Below are positions 45,565 to 58,660 of a DNA stretch of 64,000 bases, one piece after another. The stretch is from assembly GCF_000003855.2 (NCBI RefSeq), contig NW_003101679.1, positions 3,740,583-3,804,582 of the forward strand, in the 5' to 3' direction. The notes under the pieces were generated by a model, which did no database searches, was not told the origin of the DNA, and saw nothing but the letters and a program-made list of their open reading frames with translations. Origin of the DNA: Blastomyces gilchristii SLH14081 (lineage: Eukaryota; Ascomycota; Eurotiomycetes; Onygenales; Ajellomycetaceae). The translations under genes and the position numbers were made by a program. How positions within the stretch are numbered: position 1 is the first letter of the stretch; each line of letters opens with the position of its first letter.

Positions 45565-46415
45565 TTGATTGTAAGTGAGGTTCTCAAAATAATGAAAATT
45601 GCAATTATGACAGCCAGTACAGTTCTCAATAACCTTGTTCAGCCTGTTCAGCCTGCAGAGTCATCAGCTGCCAGTCTTATTCTCAGTTCTGCGCCTGTGC
45701 CTGTCTCTGCTGCATCTGTCAGTTCTAGATCATCAAGTCAATCATTGACTCATTTGACTGAAAGAATGCCTGAGAAGCTGTCAAAGAAGCTACAGACTCT
45801 CATCAAATTATTCTATGCTTGAGAGTCAGTCTTGCAGAAGAGTCATCAGATCAATATAAAAATCAATGCAAATTATAAAGCTCTTCTTCTATAATTTCAT
45901 AATGCTGTTTTTGCAGTTCTCTGTAATCACTGTGTTAGAGAAGAAGACTCTTTTATCATCTGAATCAGCATTCTGAATCAGTGTCATGAAGCTTGTATCA
46001 GTTGTCATTACAATGGCACTGAAAGTCACTACTCTTATCATAGAAGTGAGTCACTTTTCAACATAAAATATGCTAATTTCAATACAATTAACTAATAATT
46101 ATACATAGTCAATATCAGTAAGAACTTAAGAAAAATGTCGAAGTGAAAGAAAAGAAGCAGAAGAATGAAAAGAGAAAGAAAGTCAAGAAGAAGAGCTCAT
46201 TCAAGAAGTATTCTGCAGCTGAGAATACAGAAACTAGAGTCTTGAAAAAACAGACAGCAAGTGTTAAGTCAGTTAACAGTTATAATATTCAGATTTTAAC
46301 TCTTCATATTGAAAATGAGATGCTGTGCAAGAAGAATAAAGCTCTGAAGATCAAATTCAGAACTATTACAAGTCTTCTTCAGACCACTCAAACTGTTCTT
46401 GAAAATGACATATGA
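45565..46415 (+). pseudogene. Possible Helitron passenger: Ser-rich, Cys cluster, basic, coiled coil
   Basis: The first open part (45565-45822) has a Pro/Ser/Val-rich segment. The same frame continues past a TGA to a cysteine cluster, LCNHCVREEDSFII then CHEACISCHYNG, which looks like the CxxC...CxxCxxC zinc-like clusters in small fungal proteins next to mobile elements. From 46143, in another frame, follow a Lys-rich stretch and a coiled-coil heptad region (ILTLHIENEMLCKKNKALKI). The frame change may reflect an intron or an indel. It lies just downstream of the Helitron helicase on the same strand. The function is unknown. Confidence 0.45.
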
Positions 46416-46640
46416 GCTGGCAGAGCGGGGCAGAATGGAGCTGTTTTTTGTTTTTTTCCTTACTTAGTTAGCTGGTGCTTTTGCACTGAAAAATGAATCT
46501 CTATTTGTTTTTACAGTTCTATCCCTTCTATTATTATTATTCTTATTAATAATAAGCTGTAAAATCAATCTTGCATGGCCTTCTGTTTTGAGCTTAGCTC
46601 CGCAATGTCTTTGCACACAGAGGCTCGTGTGTATTAAGAT
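46416..46640 (+). other. Less-decayed segment, candidate Helitron 3' region
   Basis: It has CpG-containing sites and a GCACACAGAGGCTCGTGTGT imperfect palindrome (about 46614-46633). Helitrons end in a short hairpin followed by CTRR. The hairpin here is weak and no CTRR follows it closely, so this is only a candidate. Confidence 0.3.
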
Positions 46641-49600
46641 ATTTTTATACAGTTAATATTATAATGAGCTTTGAAAATGACAAACTCAAGCTTGTGAGTA
46701 GACATTATTATTTAACTAAACTGTTTAGTTAGAGATTAGTTTATATATCATCAATGATTAAGATTTAACTTACTTTTATTGTATTAAAGAACAGATGAGT
46801 GAGTGAAGCAGCAGAGGCAGCAGTAGATAATGTGATAGAGAGATTTTCATATTGATAAGTAAATTGTTACTGATTGAAAAAAAGATAAAGAAAATGAAGT
46901 AACAAGCTTATATTTATACTTATAATATGAGTGAATAATACATGAGTAAGTTAATAATATCTAAATGAGTATATTTCTATTCACTTCTATAACTCTACAA
47001 TTCATGATTGATTCAGAAGTTAGTAGAAGTGATTAGAAATTACAAGAAGTTTATAGAAGATTTATTACAGAAGATATCTAACTACTTAATAATATTATTT
47101 TCTATAGAGAAGTTATCTCTTTCTCTGCAAGAAGAAGTTTAAACACAGTCAAAATAAGATATCTTTATAAATAAAATATCTGTATTTATATTTCATTCAT
47201 TAAATGATGTTTATTTGCAGAGAATTTAAATATTAATACTATTATTATTACTTCATTACTTGAATGAAGTGTGAACTTGAGTAGTTGTGAATATATAAAC
47301 TTATGAACTTAAAGAAGAATAAACTCAGAGACTTGAAGAAGAAGTGAACTGCAGAGTAGTAAAAGCACTGATAATAGATATAACTAGAGCAGTAGAGACA
47401 TCAGTAGCAGTAACAGCAGCTGAAAGAGCTGTAAAGATCTCAGTGAAGATCTTATTAAGTTACTGTGCTCTTTTTACTGTATATTAAGCAGTCATCTGAA
47501 CCAGATTATTATCTTTTATATATTATACAGCTGTGAGCTGCTGAGCTGCTGTCATTTTACTGATTGAATTACTACTTGACATTTCAGTAGATACTGCAAT
47601 CTCTGCTGTTCTGTCCCTGTTTTTAATTATCTGATATTGATATCTTTCTATGAGAATAGCTTCATACACATTATTTACAGCTGCAATTTAACTTGACAGA
47701 AAGCTGTGAAGCTGATCTTCAAATTTATCTTGACAGCTTCAAGTCTGAAGAGGATTGACAGCATCATATAATTCATTTTAATTAAATTCAAAGATAGATG
47801 TCTTCTGATGAAAAAAAGCAGCTATCTGTTACTGATACTGAGTAGATATAAATTATGAAGCTGACACTGAAAAGTCTTGATCATGATAATACTATTTCTC
47901 TGTATATTTAATACATCAGTTCTTAAGTTCTGACAGCAGAATAGCACTATAACTATTGACTTAAGATACCTTGATAATATTTGTAGTAAGTAACTATTTG
48001 AATACAGATATATAGCTTGAATTGTATCTACTACAGTATTTCTTCACAGAAGTGTTTATTCTATTCATATTAAATAAGAGTTAATTCTTCTTAAGATAGA
48101 TCAGAAGGGCCTTTCAGTGATATAAGTTATTAATAATTCTCTTTCAGTCAGTGAAGAGATTGACTTATCTTTACATTTTATTCTCTATTCATGTCTTCAC
48201 AGTGATTATTCTACATTAACTTTGACTCTTATCTATCATATTTAATGCAATACTTTCAGTATCAGATATGTTCTTTAAGTTTATAAACTGTAATAGCTGA
48301 CTAATCTGATATTGAGTTCTTTACTGAGATCTTTATTTCACTGACAGTTGAGAAGATTGAATAGCTTTCTTTTCATAATCTTCAGAGTCAAATACTCAGT
48401 AGAGAAGAAGAATTAAGATATAACTTTTTTAATCTAATCTGTAATTCTCTTACTTATATCATTATTAAATATCTGTGATATTATCTCTCTCAATAGAAAA
48501 TTCTCATACAACAGTACACTTAATATCTGAAATATTTATACTCATACTCAGTGAGGTTATTATTACTATAATTTGTATTTTCAATATTGATTTTATGAAC
48601 TTCTCAAAGTGAATATTCTGATTCACTTCAGATACTTAAGATATGAAATACTGAATAATATTATTAATAAAAAAGATATCAGTATTATTAATATTCTGTG
48701 TATTATTCTGATAGATCTGAAGAAGTATTAATCAGAAATATTACACTGCTTATTAAATCTTGATATAACTGTTAATAAAGATAATAATTTTTAAAATATA
48801 TTAAGATATGATTTTTTCATCTGTATCAATAACCTTGCTCAATAAAAAATATAATATATCATAGAATACAAGTTTACTGCATGAAATCAGATATATACTG
48901 ATAAAGATATTAAAATGATTAATAAAAGTTTGAATAATCTGAGTCTGTTATAAATTTATATCAATAGAATGAAATTCAGTCTCTTGAAGAATGATATTCT
49001 TAGCTTTAATACTAAGAGTTATAAAACAGTTAAATCAGATAATATTCTTATAAAGAAACAATCTCAGATATCTCAGTCTGATAAACTGACTATAGAATTC
49101 ACTTCACTGTGTGATAAGATAATACTCATTAATAGTTATAAGCTCAATCTTTTTGTATAAAGTAGAGTCTTAAAGAATATGTTAAAATTACTTATAAAGA
49201 GCTTACTCTGAACTAAGTAGTATATATATATACTCACTTCATTAAATATATTTAAGTAAGTCTTCTTATCTCTGAAGATTATCAGCTCTGATTAGATAAG
49301 AATTAATACTGAGAAATCATTCTATATCTCTTATTTACTGATTATCAAGCTTGTTTAAAGAAATCAGTTAAATGATTATCTTTTCTATCAGAATTGTATA
49401 GAATTGAAGAATAAGACTCTTTTTACAGTCAGTTCAAACAATGAATAAAGTATTACTATATTTATATATTATACACTGAAGTATACAGACTTATTCTATA
49501 TATAACTGAAGAGTACACTCAGAATCTAAACACAGATCTTAAAGTATTTATTGAAAATAATACTGAATAATATTCTATTACTTATTAATACTATCTGATC

Positions 49601-49839
49601 TGATATAGCTTATAACAAGTTATAGTATATCTTTAACATTTATTGAAAGTATTTACTTTAATAATGACTTTTAAAGCTGTTATTGTAGCTGACTTATATA
49701 TTTTCTTCAATTTCTCTTGATTATATTTAATACAGTTAATGAGATATTAATTAATTCAGCTGTTAAAAAGAAGTATTATATAATTGATTCAGAAGTTATT
49801 AAAAGATCTCAGAAGTTATTAGAAGTTAATATACTGTAT
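46641..49839. other. 3.2 kb AT-rich decayed region, content unresolved
   Basis: Plus-strand frames have many stops. A readable string such as MKLTLKSLDHDNTISLYI occurs near 47860, and a 63-codon open frame lies at 48969-49160 (MKFSLLKNDILSFNTKS). These hint at a decayed protein of several hundred residues, but I could not connect them to a family. No LTR, TIR or tail was seen. Confidence 0.35.
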
Positions 49840-49853
49840 AAGATTATTAAGAG

Positions 49854-49942
49854 CCCTGGTGGCCGAATGGTTAATGCGGCCACCCGGTAGCGCCTTGGCG
49901 TGGGTAATCAAGGCGCGTGGGTTCGAAACCCGCAGGGGATAC
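49854..49942 (+). tRNA. tRNA-derived head of S3, copy 2
   Basis: Box A (tggccgaatgg) and box B (ggttcgaaac) are intact. The T arm gcgggtttcgaacccacgc is present on the opposite strand as expected. A long extra arm (cgccttggcg, then aaggcgcg) suggests a class II tRNA ancestor. Confidence 0.65.
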
Positions 49943-50222
49943 ATTAAATCCGGAACTCAAGCACCTCAGGTTTCTAATAAATACAGAGGTGTACAAATCG
50001 CTTCAATGAATTGCTCTATGTTCCTGAGCTGGGAAGTTATTATCGCATGTATCTAATTGTCACTCCTTTGTATTTTCCTATGTTCTTGTTATCTTGGTGT
50101 GGTTTCAACACCTGTATTTCCTTCTGTATAACCAACACTTGACCTGTATTTAACATCACGCAAGAACTCATCATAAGCTCCGCTTGCATATGAGTATAAT
50201 GAAAGAATAATAATAATAATAA
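49854..50222 (+). mobile_element. tRNA-headed SINE S3, copy 2 (well preserved)
   Basis: A 369 bp element: tRNA-like head with gtggccgaatggttaatgcgg and gggttcgaaaccc, a body, and an (AAT)n tail at 50206-50222. A perfect 14 bp duplication AAGATTATTAAGAG lies at 49840-49853 and 50223-50236. It keeps most CpG sites, so it is young compared with copy 1. The 65-codon frame through its head is not a gene. Confidence 0.93.
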
Positions 50223-50236
50223 AAGATTATTAAGAG

Positions 50237-50640
50237 TTCAGAAGTTATCAGAAGTTGTCAGAAGTTACTGAAAAATATACTTAGTATTTTAATTATAGTC
50301 TTTAATAACTGAATAGATATTTTAATAGCAAGATCAAGATATTGAATAACTAGATATAATTATAATTGAAAAATTAGTAAATTATTCTTATATTTAAAAT
50401 CATAGTAATAGTTTTTAATATAATACTTCATACTTAGAATATATATATTTTCAGATAAAAATTATATTAATTAACAGAAAATTGAAAAATTAATTCTTCA
50501 AGATAATAGAGAAATAATCTATAAGTAATATTATACAGTCATTCTATCTTAAATATTATAATTAAAGCAAATTATTCTTATATTACTAATAAATAGAAAC
50601 TGTTTTTTCTCAGATACTTTGTAAAGAGTTTGCTGAGAAT
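50237..50640. other. AT-rich region, nothing recognised
   Basis: Very AT-rich and without open frames. The agaagttatcagaagtt pattern repeats near 50236-50275 and at 49790-49830, flanking the SINE, and belongs to the host sequence there. Confidence 0.5.
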
Positions 50641-50659
50641 GTCTTATTTAGGTTTAGTA

Positions 50660-50910
50660 TAAGCTCTGTGATAGTTGATTGACTCAGATATTAGCAAAAC
50701 TTGGCAGAAAGTAGCAGTAGTTTGTATTGAGTTAGCTCGGAGTGAAGTGACTGAGTTTACTGAGATAAAGAATGAAATAAATTCATACTGGAAGAATGTA
50801 GAGTCAATTTACAGTGATTTCACGTTGATTTCACTGTTTCACGGCGGTTATATGTCACTGATTGTAACACATGTTCTATCATTGATTTCAGTAACATATT
50901 GCTAAAAATT
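50660..50910 (+). other. Less-decayed segment with a 76-codon frame
   Basis: Open frame 50675-50905 (MIDSDISKTWQKVAVVCIEL at the start) inside a ~250 bp patch with CpG (gctcgga, cacggcggtt). No family recognised. It may be the end of a DNA transposon, but no terminal repeat partner was found. Confidence 0.3.
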
Positions 50911-53900
50911 AAATGTTAAGATAGTATTGAACTGGTACAGAACTTCTTGACATTATCAGAGCACAGCTCAGTCATCATATAATCAGTGAATATCATTATT
51001 AAGATACTATTAAGATACTGTGAACTCTGATATACTGTTCTGTCAGTGAATTAATACATACTCTTTAGCTAACTACTTTATGCAAATTAAACTATTTATC
51101 AACTAATATAGCTAACTATCTAAAGAAATAAGATATTTCAAGTGTAATGTAAATATCTTATTACTTGAGATTTATATATTAAATGACTGTTATTTTTATC
51201 ACTATTCAGTATTAAAATATTATATAATACTGTCTTTTAAACTATTAAAAGCCTGATAATAGTGTAACTATTGAAATTTTCTTATAAAATCAGCAGATTC
51301 AGCAGATAATTATACATGATATAATATACAGAAATAAGTGTGAAGAAAATTCACTTGACTTCTCTTATTTCATGAATAAATATAATTATAATCTGATCAA
51401 GCTCAGTTCTCTGATACTGAATAATATTCTCTTTTATAAGAACGATTCAGTGAATACACTTTCTGATTTATATATTAATAAGTCAATAACTGATTGATTG
51501 ATTGAATAGACGTATTAAACTGAGAATGTTAACTTATTATAGAAAAGTATTAAACAGTGATCTGATTTCAAAACAGAGAACTTATTTCAATCAGTATCAT
51601 AGAATTCTCACAGCTTATTAAGAAATGAATGAAGTAATTCAAGCTTGAAGAGATTTGTAAATTATATACTGAGTTTCTCTGACATCTTACTTAATAATAG
51701 ATAATCAAAAATCTTTAGAGTAATATAATCTTTTATTAACTTTAACTTAATAGAGTAGTTCAGTGAATTATCATTCTTATCTTCAGCTTCTTCATTTATT
51801 CTCAGTAGATTATTGAACAGTACTGAGTAAACTATATATAAATCTTGAATCTTCTGTATCAGATGTATATCAGAGCAGTCAAAGAAATTTCTTAATATTA
51901 GTTATAAGATTCAGTGAAAGCTCTTCTATAAGAGTAATATCTTTTTCATATTCTGATAATTTATATACTGTACTAGATTCTTATACTTCTGATACTTATT
52001 CTCTTCTATTAGAATATTACAGTTGTTAGATACTGTGTATTCTCTAATCTGCTTAATATAGTGTAAATTAATATGTATATTCAGTCATTTCTTTATATAT
52101 TATATAAGCTTTGTTTTTTTTGTATAATCACTGATATATATAATAACAGTGCTCATAGTTGAAGCAGGGAATGACTGATAACTAATAACTGAATCAGTTT
52201 AAGATAACTTAAATATCACTACTACTCTGACTGCTACTTCAATAAGAAATTGTAGTTATTAGCAGACTTTCAGTATGATTTAACAGATCACTTCAGAATC
52301 ATTTTCTCTCAGAGATTAAGATATCAATAGACTATTACTTCTTGTAATAGCTGTATATATCTGAATAATAAGATTAATAAGTGATTGATTTACTGTCAAA
52401 AATTTCATAGAAATGACCTGCTTAATTATCAGACTGAGTCATTTCTCTCTAAGCTCACACTGCAAGATAAGAGATATAATAATTAAAGCTCAGACATGCT
52501 TCTGAAGTTAATACTTCTTGAGATGAGTTATCAGTAACTGTAAACAATTGTAACTGTGAGAAAAGAGAAATATCTGTAATATTTAAAAGTATTCTTATTA
52601 ATTATGTAGTGATAAGACAGAGTAGATTAGTAATAAATAGAAAATCTCTGAAATTTCAGCAAATTTACTATAATATGAATTAGAAGAGAAAAAAGAGATC
52701 AAATTCAAACTTAAATATATTTGAAAAAGAGACACTGTCTGTACTGTTATATTCTACTCTTAAAATATATGCTTTCTACATGTGAGATTTAGTAGATTAT
52801 TCAGTTTAGACTGAAGATATTGTATATAATGATGAAATCAGCTGTTATTATATAGATTATAGTTCAGATTCAGTTAATTCTTATTATTAATAAAGCAGTT
52901 TTAGTATAATCTTCTTACAGTTAATTCTTCAATTTCTACATTGCTATTTTATTATAATATATCTTTAAGAAATGTAATATAAGATGTAATCACTCTTATC
53001 TTTTCTTCACTGATATTCATCATAATCTTCTCATAATTTAATATAGATAAGTCATGTAGCAATACAGCAACAGTGTCAGAGAAATTAATATTATAAGAAC
53101 TGAGAATTAGAGTAAAAATATTGTTTCACTTTGAGTGCTCAACAGCACTCAGTGTAGAAATTATATAAAAACTTATTAAGCTTCAGTACATATTCTAATA
53201 TAAATCAAATTCATCAATAAACAATTCATATGACAGAGAAATAACTTGTATATCAGAGTAAAAAATGTTTTTTAAAAGATCTTATTCATGTACAGCAATT
53301 TTCAACTCAGTCTGAATCAGTGAAGATTTGCAATATGATTATATCTCAATCATCTCAGTTTTAGTTCTTATGATCTAATAAAGAAAATACTGATCTTCAC
53401 TCTCATATACTGACAGATCAGAATCTGATTCAAATACTATATTTATATAAATATTAAGTTGATTAAGAATCTGAATAATTAAGATATATTTCATCTCATT
53501 CTTCATTGTGATTAATTCAAAGAGATGAAATAATGAATTCAAGAGTGATAATCTTTGTATAGTCTGAGAAGTATGATAAATAACTTCTTGAATTTTCAGA
53601 ACTATTATATAAGACTCTCTGTCTGAACGTCAGTGATCATATCTGATAAAATACACTCTTTTAATATAAGATAGATTGTTCAATTCTGATTTGCAGTAGC
53701 ATTCAAGATTCTCATACTGATACTTGAATAAAATCAGAAGGAAAAATAGGTTTATTTATTAATAAATATGAGATGAATTCACTGAAATAATATTTAATAG
53801 AGCTCTTTCAACTGTGAGATTATCATAACTCTGTGAGATTGTTGATAATTTCTGTCGTTTCTATATGCATTTATCACTGAAAAGTTGAGAATTTGAAAAG

Positions 53901-54546
53901 AGCAGATATCAAGAGAATCAGATTCTGAAAGTAGAGTGATCTCATAAAGAATTCAGTGAGATTTTTCTGAGCAGAACTCAGAGTTGACATTTGCATTGAT
54001 AACACTATTAAAATTAAGATTTTCTTGACTGATAAAATCAGAAATTGTGCTCTATATTGCTTTTTCAAAGTTGAGAGATCTTCAGAGAGTGGAGTTATCA
54101 GTGATATATTCTTTAATAAATGCAGAATTTGCAGTAGTAATTTGTAATTTTTTCAGAAAATATCTGACTCTTTAGCTCAGAGTTCTATTATCAGAACAAA
54201 TGAATTCATTTCAAAGTTACTGCATTTATGAGATATATCACTTACTGAATCAAAATCAATAAATTGATTAGTAGAATGAGAGATAATAGTAACAGTAATT
54301 TCATCAGTAGCTGATATAATAATATCTTCAGCAACTGACTTATCAGACTTCTCTTGATTATTTTCTGAGATATTCTCAGAGATATTCTCCTCAGCAGTGA
54401 CTTTTAAAAGTCACTTAATATACTCAATATTATCAGCAGTATTCTTGTTATATGACTCTGTCTTTTGAGAATGTTAGTTTTAATAATAATAGAGATATTA
54501 AAAGTGATAAACTTACTGACAATAGTAATGCTTCTTCATCAGAAGT
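50911..54546. other. 3.6 kb AT-rich decayed region, content unresolved
   Basis: Plus-strand reading shows scattered protein-like strings, for example around 52480-52860, and a Ser/Glu-rich part at 54300-54420. A minus-strand 64-codon frame lies at 53874-54068. None supports a family. The region ends at the hAT target duplication. Confidence 0.35.
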
Positions 54547-54554
54547 ATCATTAT
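54547..54554. repeat. Target-site duplication of hAT element, left
   Basis: ATCATTAT here and at 62487-62494, a perfect 8 bp match 7.9 kb apart. Eight base pairs is the rule for hAT transposons. Confidence 0.9.
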
Positions 54555-54919
54555 TAGACTGACTGTGTGACTGTGTCTGGGACCAGAATCAAACTTTACA
54601 GTTGTCACATTGCCTAAAAACATTACTTCTAATCATGGTTTGTGTTCATTACATTGATTTCAAATCACATTATTTCAAATATTAAAGATCTCAGATTCAC
54701 TTTTCAAATAAAAATCTAGTCTCAGATAAAGAATATATTTGAATTCTTAGTTACATTTTCATTCTGATCTCATTATTGAAAATGATATTAAATGAGATTA
54801 TGAAATCATTTCTCACTTACATAATATCATAACATAGTGCTCATTTGTTGAAAATTCAAGAGAGAGTATTATTAAATATCATTACTTTTCTGATCACAGA
54901 TCATAATTAATATCATTTT

Positions 54920-55110
54920 AATTAAAAAAAATATAAAATATAAAAAAAAAATATAAAAACAAAAAATAAAACAACAACAAGAAAAAATCATAATAAAAAA
55001 AAAGAGAAAGAAAAAAAAAAGAGAAAGAAAAAAAGAGAAAGAAAAAGAAAGAAAAAAAAAAAAAGAAAAAGAAAAAGAAAAAAATAAAAATAAAAAATAA
55101 AAAAAAATCA
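54920..55110 (+). repeat. A-rich purine tract (AAAG/AAAAT repeats)
   Basis: About 190 bp of almost pure A and G on the plus strand. The minus-strand 79-codon Phe-rich frame is an artefact of it. Confidence 0.9.
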
Positions 55111-56190
55111 AGATTGCAGAGCTGCAGTACTCTTAAAATACTTACTTTTCAGAGTCTTTATAATGTTCATCATCAACTGTGTATCTCTCACAGTGAGAAT
55201 AACACAGCTGTAATAAGTCATTGTCTTAATATTATCTAACAAATAATCAGTATATATCTATATAAATGTGAATAATTAGAAAATATACACTTAAAAAGTG
55301 TGATCAGAGTGAACTCTGCTATCACTTGAATAATATTAAGAACAGAATACTGAAATTAATGATTCTTCTCATTGATTTCACAGACAAGGCATGCAAAGAT
55401 AATCTTGAGAAATATAAAATTCTCTGACTTCTGATAAAAATGAATCTCACAGAGAGACTCTATTTTCATCATATCAGAGACTGAGTATTATTAAAAAGTA
55501 TTACTTCAATGCATATGCACTTACTGCAGTGATTTATTCTCTGCACATATAACTGAGAATTACAGCTTTCTCATGCTGCACAGCTCTCTCTGAGATGCTG
55601 TTATCAGTTTACAATTCACACAGACTTTCAGTTCAGTACATACTGTGCATATACAGCTCTGCATGCTGAGACTGTGTTGATCATTATGACCTGGCGTGAT
55701 ACTTGCTTTTCATGAGCCATGTTTTGTTTGATTGAGAGAAGGAAGGAACATGACTGCTGTTTTATTTAAGAGAGAATGAGTAATTGAATCTGTAGAAGAT
55801 AATTTGATTTCTTCTGTATTTGAAATTTGATTAGTCTATACTCTTCAATTTGAGAGTTTCTGAGAGTGTTTTAATAGTTTTCATACCAGCTTGAAATTAG
55901 TGATTGATTGAAGAAGAGAAAAGAGAGAAGAAAGAAATGAGAATAACTTATCTTTATAATATGAAAACAGAGAATTACTGTAATCATTTATTCTAGTAAT
56001 AAAGATCTGTTTTCTGCATGTATCTCTGATACAGATTATATGATAACTGTATACAAAGAATATCAACAGTATATGTATTGAATGAAGATGATGTTACTAT
56101 ACAACACTGTAGCTGTTTCTGTACATTGCTGAAAGCTGTTAATATTTTCTTTAAGTCTCTTTATATTTGATAAGTCAGTAATATATTTCA

Positions 56191-56310
56191 ATGCACTCTC
56201 TCTTTTATCATCATCATTATCATGATCATCATTATTATTATCATTACTATCATTATCATTATTATCATTATCATCATCATTATTATTACTATTATTATAT
56301 TATTTCTAGC
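56191..56310 (+). repeat. (ATC/ATT)n microsatellite
   Basis: Trinucleotide repeat with catcat, cattat and ttattatca blocks, giving a His/Tyr-rich frame that is not a gene. Confidence 0.9.
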
Positions 56311-56399
56311 TGTCTCTTCTGTCTTTATCTCTCTTCAACACTCACTGAAATCAATCATGTCATTTCTCTTCAAATATTCTGCAGTCCTGTGAATCATCA

Positions 56400-57200
56400 A
56401 GATGTGTGAGCACTATTACCAATTGAAGAAAGAGAAGAAGAAAGTGTTTAAGTAAGAGAAGACAGATTGTAAGACATGTTATAATGTCTTGAAGAGTCTC
56501 TGTAAGAAAGTAGAATAATAACAATTTTAAGTAATGCTTCTAATAGATTTAGACTGAACTAAGTATAGAAATAATGCAGATGATACTACCTGTGAGAGAT
56601 TGAAGAAGAAGATAGTGAAGAGTCTTATACAGTAGTGATGAAATCAGAAGAAGTTCTGAGAATGATTTGAGACTAAGATGAAGAGAGAGACAGAGAAGAA
56701 GAGTATTACTATAAATAGACAGTGATAGAAGAAGATTAAGAGAGTGTTAAAGTAGAAGATAAAGAAGTCAAAACTGATAAGTTTTTTATTTATTGAGAGA
56801 TAACAATTTTTGATAATACTCTTATTCTCTAATTGATTAGCAGAAGCTGACAGAGAAGAAGAGAATTGAGACCTTGTTCAGGTCTTAAATGTGCTTTATA
56901 ATTCAGAACATTGAGAAGACAGCTCTGCTCTCTGAGCATGTCAATCTGCTTACTACTGAGATGAAATCTGAGACAGCAGATCAGAAAATGTGAGATTTTG
57001 AGATACAGATTGATCTAGCTGAGAGAAAGCAGTGAAAACTCTTCTCTGAGAAGACAGTGAAGAGAGATTTTCAGATGATTATTATTTCAGATGAGAAGAA
57101 GAAGAAGAAGAAGAAGAATAAAAAGTGAATTATAGAGAATCATAAGAAGAATGAGAAAGAGCAGAAAGATGATGAGTAGAAAAAGTTTTTTTCTTTTTAT
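56400..57200 (+). other. Purine-rich part of hAT with charged frames
   Basis: Plus-strand frames are Glu/Lys/Arg-rich, with polybasic runs near 57090-57130. A CKTCYNVLKSLCKK string at about 56470-56510 is the only zinc-finger-like piece, and might be a decayed BED finger at the start of a transposase. This is a weak suggestion. Confidence 0.3.
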
Positions 57201-58299
57201 ATTAGTTAGTTATAAGTTCATAATTATTAATAATTGAAATTAATTTTGAGTTTTTAAAAATTATTGTACAAGTTGTAATCAAGTCAGGAATAATATATAT
57301 ATAGATATATATTTAACTATCATGATTCACAAATCACTATAATATATAAGTATTAACATTTTTTCAACATTGATATTTATAATATTAATATATTTTTAAT
57401 GATATTATCTGATAATGCAATTTAATAATACTCTCTTTCACAATATTAATATGTTTCAAGAAATATAACAGAGATTAATCAAGATTATTTATTTACTTTT
57501 ATACATTGATAATATTCAATCTGAGTTAGTACTAAAATTATAACTAAGCTAAGAAACAAGATTATTTTCTCTTATATTAATTCTTCTTCCACACATCAGT
57601 GATCAGTTATTAAAAATAAATTATTATCTTCCTTAAATTATTATTATATCTTCTGAATTCACTTCTTTCACTTCTTTTACTTTTATTAAAGATTTACAAA
57701 CTCTTCAAGAAATCACTATGAATTACAAAGTCTATGTTATTTATAATTCAATATAGAATACTCTCTTTCAATTATAATAAATAATCACTTCATTCTTTAC
57801 ATCTGATTTCAGGTCATGAAATTTATAAAAAACTCAACACAAATATCAAGATGAACTATGAAATAATTATTAATAGATTGTATTATAGATTACTGAAAAG
57901 TTATCTCTCTACTACAATCACTACAACTTCATTCAGAAATATTTATTATAAACTGATCATGACTCTGAAGAAATTTTCTGACATCTGAAGTCATCAGAAT
58001 GCAGATAATAAAAGAAAAATAATCAGAAAATTACTACTGAGCTGATAAGTTACTCTATCAGATAATAATTTTTGATAATACTAACTTTTTAATTTGAAGA
58101 AAATCATGTGAAAATGATTATATATCAGTACTCTGATTTTATAACTCTCATCTGATAACTTCTATGAACAATTACTTTGTATATGTATATCTCTGAATCT
58201 TTCTCTTCAATCAATTGAAAACTCTGAATTCTGAACACTTCTTCAAATACTTAATTCAAATCTTCATATTTCACATCAATTCTGTCTTCAGTTCAATCT

Positions 58300-58660
58300 T
58301 GAGACACACTACAAAGTCAATATATAATATCTAGAATCAGAGTTGAAGAATCATCAAAGAGTGTCTCTCACAGTGAATGTATAAACTAGTACAAATAATC
58401 TTGTATTTATGAAAGTTATATGTTATTACATTGATGAGAACTGAACTTATCAAGAGATATTAATTGAATTTGAATCATTGATCAGTAGTCATACTGAGAA
58501 TTATATAATAGAGATATTAATGACTGTGATTAAAAATGACTATTGAGATATTAGTCTCAGTCTTCTTACAATTACAACTGATAATGCTGTGAATAACTAC
58601 ACTATGATGAAGAGTTTGAAGTAAAAATTGACTTTGCATTTCTGAAATAATAAATAAGGT
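58300..58660 (+). pseudogene. hAT transposase, catalytic part before the insertion
   Basis: Read through stops the frame gives TSTNNLVFMKVICYYIDEN-stop-TYQEILIEFESL, then SSHTENYIIEIL, and later TITTDNAVNNYTMM and GHILYI. These fit hAT transposases: SxxNxxFLxxxxHYIDExWxL, the GSHTGxN segment, and the xxTTDNAxNNxTM block with the second catalytic Asp. The nested S1 element enters within GHILYI. The N-terminal domain and first Asp lie upstream and are less readable. Confidence 0.85.

Noticed and set aside
46614..46640. Helitron 3' terminus (hairpin plus CTRR)
   Set aside because: The palindrome is imperfect and no CTRR follows within about 12 bases; kept only as a weak candidate.
49859..50056. 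65-codon frame with start in the SINE head
   Set aside because: It reads through a tRNA-derived head and SINE body; the open frame is due to high GC and young age.
54872..55111. 79-codon Phe-rich minus-strand frame resembling a membrane protein
   Set aside because: It is the complement of an A/G tract; the composition alone gives Phe, Ser and Leu codons.
56191..56409. His/Tyr-rich plus-strand frame
   Set aside because: Produced by a trinucleotide microsatellite.
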